64,000 bases of DNA, from NCBI GenBank assembly GCA_030015575.1, contig JASDDO010000008.1, positions 80,577,965 through 80,641,964 of the forward strand, read 5' to 3'. A program made the position numbers and the translations under genes. The notes beneath the pieces were generated by a model. It was given only the letters and a program-made list of their open reading frames with translations. It was not told the DNA's origin and ran no database searches. The DNA comes from Agapanthus africanus. Its lineage: Eukaryota > Streptophyta > Magnoliopsida > Asparagales > Amaryllidaceae. Below, piece by piece: positions 57,709 to 64,000 of the stretch (position 1 is the first letter of the stretch; each line of letters starts with the position of its first letter).

Positions 57709-57921
57709 AACCTTGAAGAAAATTTTGGGTTAGGACATATTCAAAATATTTAAAATGATAAGATTCAATGAATATGAAATTGTAAGATTCAAGGAACATG
57801 AATTGTAAAGAATATTCTAGTTGCTGGTTCTTGTGTTATATTGCTTAGTTTTTTCACGCAGAACAGAACTGCATAGTATGATTCTATACAGCTCTGATCT
57901 ACATGGGCCACCAACAAAACC
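57709..57921 (-). other. Leader and eroded primer binding site of B
   Basis: The first bases after the LTR on the minus strand read GGTTTTGTTGGT then GGCCC, whereas C has GGTTTTGTTGGTATCAGAGC. Only the first five bases of the primer binding site remain, so the rest was lost or replaced. Confidence 0.65.
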
Positions 57922-60609
57922 TGTCACGCCCCGCTTCCCGGTATACGGCGAAGGGGACGCGACTGGTCCGCTACGTATTTACTGTGAAGTAAATACGCTA
58001 AGCGTATCTAAGAAATATAAAAGTAATCACAAGAGATAAGAGATATAAAAATAACAGCAACTTTATTTATTAACATTCTTTTGTACAGTGCATGAAAAGG
58101 AAATACAACTAAAGTAAAAACGATGCCTAAACAATGGAATAACAGGAAATTAACGGTACTGAATGGAAATGTACAATGTCTAGAGCTCGGGGTCTTCGAG
58201 GAACTGATCCAAGTCTTCACTGGTGGGCTCGATCTCTGCTGTGTCCAGATCACCTGACGACATTCAAAGAAGAAAGAAATAGAATGTTGTCAGCGAACAG
58301 ATCGCTCGGTAAGTCCCAAAGTTAAGGGAGAAATAGAAAAGACAGAATAAGAATGTATCTTTTAAAGTTGTATGATATTGTAGAATATTGTGTTAACGCT
58401 GTTATTTGTAGCTTGGTATAGAAGGATGACAGTGTATACGAGAGAGGTTTCTATATGCTAGAGACCAGGGCAAACTGAAAGTACAAGGAACCGTTATGCC
58501 ATGGTAAAACAGCAATAGAATTCATGTTAGGTGTCTTAATCTTACTTTCTCGTGCCACTTTTAACACCTTCCGTACCAATCTACCCCTTAAACCCCGTAG
58601 TGTTTTGATTGTATTGTTATATTGTATTGTATAAGTTGTGTAGTTGGATGACTGACCGAAACCATGATATCAGTAACGGATGTAATGGATGTAAACTGGA
58701 ATCATGTAAATGGAAAGTATATCCATGGTTTGGTTCAGTCAAGTTGAATAGATTGATAACTGGATTCATGCATTCGTGTGTTCATGTTGAATTGTAATAT
58801 TGTAGATTTATATGGTACTTGAATTATATTCAAGTCGGATTATGATTAGACTCAAACCCGAGTCAGACAGTAGAGATGTAAATCGAAGTCCTATATTTAC
58901 TAGGGTCCTTACGGTAATTTATAAAACTTGAGGGGGTTTTATGTAAAAATACTGTTGTATAGTTTTCAAGATACACCCGAAGTATTTATTATTCGTCTTT
59001 AGAGTTGTAATGAATGTGGATTTTAGATTGTGATATTTCTAGTGAAAATATCCTAATTTCATAAATAAAGGTATTTATTTGTAATATTGAATTATGTGGA
59101 ATTTATGGTATTTTAGTGTAAAATTTGTTCTTGTGATTTTTAGAAAAAGGTGGAATATTTATATCATAAAAAATAGATATTTTAATGATAAATATACATA
59201 TATTTATACAAAATTAATTTTAATAAATATTTTATATTCTAAAAATCTCATTTTCTTAAAATGTCGTATTTTAATTTTTTCGAGACTAAATGCTCCTTAC
59301 GGAGGTCTGAATCTCGCACTATTAAGCCCGAGAAGGTGCGATAAACCGCACCATCCCGAACGGGTTCCCTAAAATGGGTTGTAACGGCGCTTTGCAAAGA
59401 TTTTATAAATACTAATCCTTCAGAAGACGGTTTTATTAAGTAAATGGTATTTATTTGTAAAGATATCGATTTTTCCGTATTCTATGTTCTAGTGACAAGT
59501 TCAAATTGCCTCTTCACCGCCAATTGTGGCCAGGTAAGTACAAGTGATGAAAGGAGGGATCCGCTTACGAATCACCGTGAGACGGGTCTTTTAAAATTAC
59601 CTTTCTCACTCGTCTGGCCTAGACACCACAAAATCAGGTTTAGATAAACGACTGAAAGTTCACGACTTTCCTAATGAATGCGACAGTTCTTAATTGGATG
59701 AGTCTAGATATATTTTATTATTTCAAAAGTTATGTATTTATAAAAATGTATCAATACTAAAAGTTTTATTAAGTAAAGGGTATTTTAATGAAAAGGTTTG
59801 TTTTCTCGTATTCTAAATTTCCAAGATTATAGTACTATGTTTAGATGGGAGTGTGTGAGGAGGTAGGTCATTACCTCGTGCTCTACTTATAGTTATAGCA
59901 AGTTTAATGAAGTTCAATGTGAAATTGGAACAATGTGGTATTTAAGTGAAAAAAATACGATAAATGGAAAAGTTATCATTTCATGAATTGAAACTTGATC
60001 ACTTTATTTGATTAGTGTTTAATAGTCAACATGAGGAAGTTTAATCATGATTGTATTAGTGAGAAGTGAAGTTTATAAGAAAACCGAATCGGAAATCGGT
60101 TTTGTTCCGATTCCGTCGGGTTTGTAAATTCGTATTTTAGAAAAAAGAGATAGAGAGGTTAGAATGGAACTTACGGGTTTGGACAAACACGAGAGTGATA
60201 AGGAAGAAGAGAGTTCGCCGGTGCGTCGATTCGTCGCCGAGAGTTCCTAGCACGATCACCGGAATTTCGCTGTCGATTTTGTCGGAGCTTCGCCTTTCGC
60301 TCGTTTTCAAAGTACACAATATTTTCTTGAGATTTTGAGAGAGTGGGCTCAGAATTTTAGGATGAGAGGGTAGTGGGTAGGGGTGTATTTTTAGGATTAG
60401 GCTAGGGTTAAGGTAGATGTAGGGTTTTTAATTAAAAATGTAAAAATATATGAAAGAAATCATTAAAAATGAAGTAAAAGAGGTATTCAAACCCCTCTGG
60501 AAACGATCTGCACAATTAAAGTATGCAGGAGAGTAGAGTAGCCCAAGAGCCCCAACTTTGATGTTGGGGACTTGGCCGTCCGGCCGAGTCCGGCAGGCGA
60601 CGCCAGCCT

Positions 60610-60635
60610 GAGTCGGCCGGTCCGCCGGCCGACTC
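60610..60635. repeat. Perfect GC palindrome in B 5' LTR
   Basis: GAGTCGGCCGG and CCGGCCGACTC, 11-bp arms round four bases. The block differs in length and arrangement from the 3' LTR copy (29769-29826). Confidence 0.85.
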
Positions 60636-60794
60636 GGCCGAGTCAGGGTCTCGGGAGGTGGGGGGTCGCAGGGGGTAGCTACTGGTTCTTTTAATTTTTC
60701 ATGGGTAGTGGGTTTTTTTTGAGAAAACAAGTGTTGACTGTTGGGCTTCTAAAGAATTTAAAACAAAACAATATTAAAAATAATATGGGGTATG

Positions 60795-60848
60795 AAATTT
60801 GAACTCTGGTGGCTTGATTCAGCAGTGCAAGGTATTACCAATAAGCTA
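60795..60848 (-). other. tRNA-like Pol III A/B-box block in B 5' LTR
   Basis: The minus strand has A box TAGCTTATTGG (60838-60848; one change from the 3' LTR copy) and B box GTTCAAATTT (60795-60804; last position changed from C). Same spacing and same 123-bp distance from the LTR 5' end as in the 3' LTR. Confidence 0.6.
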
Positions 60849-60971
60849 CAAGTTCTTTCTTGTAATCATGGTGTGAAATAAATACTTAAAGAGATATCAG
60901 CAATATTAAATACTCCAAATATACTTTGAATTTAAATCAATTCTTTGTACATTAAAAATGGAGTTGTTACA

Positions 60972-61635
60972 CCCATACTTCTCTTCTTGAAATCTGCTTC
61001 TCCCCCTCCCTCCCTCCTTTGATCCTGTTTCTCTTCTCTCTCTCCCCTCATCCTGCTTCTTTTTTTAATTATCATAAAATTCCGCTTCCTTTCTTAGTAA
61101 TAAAACACTAAAAGATAGCTTGTCACAATACAAAATCCCGGATTTGACAAAAACTTGACAAACCGCTAATTTTCAGCCATACGGTCTCATTCGAAAATGG
61201 CATTCATGGAACAACATCAATTGTAATTATATTAGGTAAGTTTTTACCTTTTGCTATAGCAAAATTGAGGCCCTCCAACGTAGAATGCAGTAATGTGATT
61301 TGGACTGTGGATGGAGCTGAAGTGAAGGGTTAGGTTAGGAAATAGAAAGTGAAGAGAAGAGAGCTTTGATTGGGGTTGAAGAGGGAGTTGGGTTATGATA
61401 TAGAAGTGAAGGGATAAGGGATTTGATGGGTCTGCGATGGACAAAGAAGAGAAGAGAATAGGTGAGAAATTTAACCTAACTAACTCAACTATCCTTAAAA
61501 TCTTAACGGATTTGACTAACAGAGTAGGCAAAATAAATAACAGCTAATTTTGTAGTGGGTCTAATAAAAAGAGTTTTTTAAAATATTGAAGTTTAGAGTG
61601 GGGTGTATCAAAAAAAGCCAAAAGAGATTTGTTGG
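60972..61635. repeat. Right half of the inverted-repeat element split by B
   Basis: Starts with the second CCCAT copy, continues through a CT-rich tract (60998-61055) and ends in sequence that is the inverted complement of 17303-17400. No gene supported. Confidence 0.45.
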
Positions 61636-61891
61636 TTTTTTTAGTTTAAATCATTTTAAATTTTTGTTTCAGAAATATTTTAAATATTTTTAGTTAAAAT
61701 AATAACAATTTTTAAAAGTTATTTAAGATAACTAACTTATTAAATCTTAAAAAATTAAAAATCCCACGAAAAACCTTTAAAATCTATTTTATTTTAACTT
61801 ATTCTTTTAAAAAAATCTCAAATTTTTGTCATGTTAAAATATACAAATGTGTATCGCACATACTAAATACTAGTATAAATACATCTAAAAT

Positions 61892-62370
61892 GTGGGAAAC
61901 CTTCTTCATTTTTGCCTAAAAAGTAGGAAACCCCCATAAAGTTGAAATACATGCACTTTACTACAAAAAGTTAACACCGTTAATTTAATTTTTTGATGTA
62001 TATTTCCCGAAATGCCCCCAAGTCTTTCCATCTCCATTTTTTCCCCTTGCTATTCTTTAAAAAAAAATCTCTCAGTACTTTTTTCCCTCATTTCTTTCCT
62101 AAAATCTATAATTCAAAACAACTATCTTTTCTCTACTCTTCAAAGAGCTTGCAAAGATTCAAGAGAGTAAGGATTCGAAAAAAATTAAAGAAAAATAATT
62201 GAGAATGTTAGATTGGTTAATTAAATTTATTTGAGAGGCATTTTTGGTATAAAAAAGTACTATGGATGGAAAAGTTAACAACGTTGGGGTTTTTGGGGTA
62301 AAGTGCATATTTTTCAAGTTTAGAAGGGCTTCCGGTTTCTTAGACAAAAGTGAGGGAGAGGTTTCCCGCA
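61892..62370. mobile_element. Second foldback / TIR element, about 480 bp
   Basis: Arms about 61892-62030 and 62225-62370 are inverted copies. Examples are GTGGGAAACC against its complement near 62361-62370, and ATGCACTTTACTACAAAAAGTTAAC (in two parts) against GTTAACAACG...GTAAAGTGCAT at 62274-62310. No transposase. Element boundaries are approximate. Confidence 0.6.
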
Positions 62371-62589
62371 ATTTAGGCTATAAATAACATCAAAACTTTT
62401 AAATTTTATATTTTATTTCAATTATAATATAAATCAAAATTACCAATTTTTGACACATCGGCATTACTGACATGGCAGAAAATTAGATGGGTTTATTTTA
62501 CACGTACTCTGTACATCCCTCTTTTGGCATACTCACACACCAGTAGGGTGTACGTGCTCCGTACGTTTATTATTCGGGTTTTTTGTCCT
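62371..62589. other. AT-rich spacer
   Basis: No gene. CGTACTCTGTACATCC and GTACGTGCTCCGTACG (62504-62566) form imperfect inverted copies. Confidence 0.35.
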
Positions 62590-63700
62590 TTATGAAATTA
62601 AAAAACAAATTCAAGTCTCGAAGCCAGGAAGGGCTTCAAAATTGAATTGAAAGAATTTCAGTTGCAGATTCATACCAACCGGATCCATGCCCAGCAGCTC
62701 ACCCGGTATACCTTCCTCCAGCCGCCTCCCGGTGGCGCTCGCCCCTTAGTTCGTCTCGGAACTACTTTTGAGATACCTTCTGAAGCATTTTTCAAAGAAA
62801 AGAGTCAAGGCAAAGAAAAAGAAATTGTTATCAAATTTTTTTAGCTATTTCACGAGTTTACGAGCGAACGATGAGTTGTTTACATGAACATTTCATGAAA
62901 CCCCGTGTTTTTAGGGTAGACCTCGTTCATGGTTCGATATTCTGGTGTCCTAGGCGAACCTGCAGTTGCTCCTATACCTAATGCACCGTCTAAACCATAG
63001 CTGAACTGAGGGATCCCACCGATCGCCAAAGTTTTTCAAATCCTTTGACTAAGTGTTCAGCCAAAGCGTGATAAGTTTCACAAGAACCCCTACATTCCAA
63101 GAAGTTCGCGAGTTGAGGATCGAGAGGGGGAATACGAATTATCGAAGGTCTAACTCATAACCAGAAGACGTAGGCGACACTTGCTTGCCCTCAAACGCTT
63201 CTCAGTCGCTGGGGGCTTTCATTTCATCCGGGAAAAACCATCTCTTTCTCAACAATGTCAGACAAAGTAAACCAGTCGATCCAACTTTGAAGTCGGTTTC
63301 TTTTGCTTGCGATCAATCTAGTGAGCTTTTTTAACACGAATAGATTCTTTGCTTCTTTACCCTGTCCTACAAGTATATTATATCACATAGGCTGACCTTG
63401 GTTCCTGCTTCCTCCAAGTTATTAAACCAAAAATCTTTCGGTAGTTCACTCAGAGCTGTGGAAGGTTCTAAGCGCGCCTATCCTAATCCTCCAAGCCTAT
63501 CCTGTCAGCAAAGTTCGATCCTCTCCGCTACATCTTCGAGAAGCCCTGTGATTCGACTGAATCCTTTCACTTAAAGGGAGAGAAGTCGCCCGAGGTCGAG
63601 GGGAGGAAGAGAAGAAAAAGCAACTATTTCCTTTCCTATACACCAGAGACGAGTGAACCGAAAGAGATGCTGGTATAATATGGGGTCTTCCCCTCCTGCA
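62590..63700. other. Possible organelle-derived segment
   Basis: Base composition changes to more even GC with plant-mitochondrion-like texture. 62938-62956 (TATTCTGGTGTCCTAGGCG) equals, as I remember it, the first 19 bases of plastid 5S rRNA, after which similarity stops. A 65-codon frame at 62647-62844 (RYTFLQPPPGGARPL) is not recognised. Identification rests on general resemblance plus the 19-base match. Confidence 0.3.
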
Positions 63701-64000
63701 GGATCTAAGGAGGGAAGATCACATTGGGAGGTTGGACAGAAAGGGACGGAGGGAGGGAGGGATGAGATGGCGACTTGGAGGGCTAAGAGAAGAATGAGGG
63801 GATTTTATGGGTATTTTGTTTTTCCCCCCAAAAATTGAGGAAAAGTCATTTACCTTTTGTTTTACTTGGCATGTGTTTGGATCTTAACGGTAGAGATATA
63901 ATGTTTTTATATGGGCAGCATGCCTCTGTATTTTTGTTTGCAAACAAAGAACTAGTCTAATCTTCAATTACTCGATATTTCATCCAATCAAAAAAATCTT
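63701..64000. other. Right edge, nothing recognised
   Basis: Includes a purine-rich GGGAGG/GGAGAG stretch (63715-63805), then AT-rich sequence. No supported feature. Confidence 0.4.

Larger units (their letters stand above)
18002..60971 (-). mobile_element. Ty3/gypsy chromovirus element B, host of the nest
   Basis: LTR bounded left at TGTCACGCC (18002) and right at GTTACA (60971), with the 5-bp duplication CCCAT at 17997-18001 and 60972-60976. The 5' LTR is on the right (57922-60971). Minus-strand order is LTR, gag (57708-56518), protease (46135-45415), RT, RNase H and integrase with chromodomain (32965-30206), polypurine tract, 3' LTR (30150-18002). It is interrupted by D after the gag zinc knuckles, A2 between protease and RT, and C in the 3' LTR. 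Subtracting these and one duplication copy each leaves about 11.0 kb. The chromodomain-like integrase tail suggests a Tekay/Del-type chromovirus. Nonsense and frameshift changes in gag and pol make it dead. Confidence 0.93.
57922..60971 (-). repeat. 5' LTR of B (3050 bp)
   Basis: TGTCACGCCCCGC...GAGTTGTTACA, intact. The promoter TATA site is changed (TAAAAATA on the sense strand). Contains a 60-codon frame (60137-60319), an enlarged GC palindrome (60610-60635) and the tRNA-like block. Confidence 0.94.

Noticed and set aside
61244..61531. 95-codon minus-strand frame
   Set aside because: Leu/Ser-rich AT-type composition with no domain, and it overlaps the inverted-repeat element arm.

Overview
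The window is nuclear DNA of a flowering plant, probably a eudicot. The evidence is a plant B-class GATA zinc-finger gene with one short intron, chromodomain-bearing Ty3/gypsy elements, Ty1/copia elements primed by initiator tRNA-Met, a Tourist-type MITE and AT-rich spacers. I cannot name the species. Almost everything with coding potential is retrotransposon; host sequence is confined to about 11.2-18.0 kb and 61-64 kb.

Layout. 1-6491 is the right part of a minus-strand Ty3/gypsy element (copy A1), cut by the window edge. 6492-11206 holds eroded LTR remnants in both orientations. 11207-17996 is a small host island: a GATA gene (13822-14367), a broken small secreted cysteine-rich protein gene (16303-16748), an 889-bp foldback element and a 441-bp Tourist MITE. 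18002-60971 is one large nest. Its host is a minus-strand gypsy element, B, with 5-bp target duplications CCCAT on both sides. B carries C (19616-28739, plus strand, in its 3' LTR), A2 (32966-45414, minus strand, between protease and RT) and the copia element D (46136-56517, minus strand, between gag and protease). A2 itself holds a solo copia-type LTR, D' (39421-41621, duplication CAATT). Taking out C, A2 and D with one duplication copy each leaves an 11.0-kb element with 3.0-kb LTRs. 60972-64000 continues the flank: the other half of an inverted-repeat element that B split, a second foldback element, and a stretch that looks organelle-derived.

The most interesting points are in B. Its gag and gag-protease regions contain two short GT...AG segments (69 and 90 bp) that look like spliceosomal introns; removing either gives continuous gag/protease homology, and the first carries an in-frame stop. 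Its LTRs also carry a tRNA-like block with matched A and B boxes about 120 bp inside the LTR 5' end, which also occurs in a much older related LTR at 10093-10146. The copia LTRs contain a dense cluster of WRKY-type W-boxes.

All pol genes are broken, mostly by single stops that look like C-to-T changes, so no element here looks autonomous. A1 and A2 both lack gag, and C lacks RT and protease although its two LTRs are nearly identical. This suggests spread of defective elements in trans.
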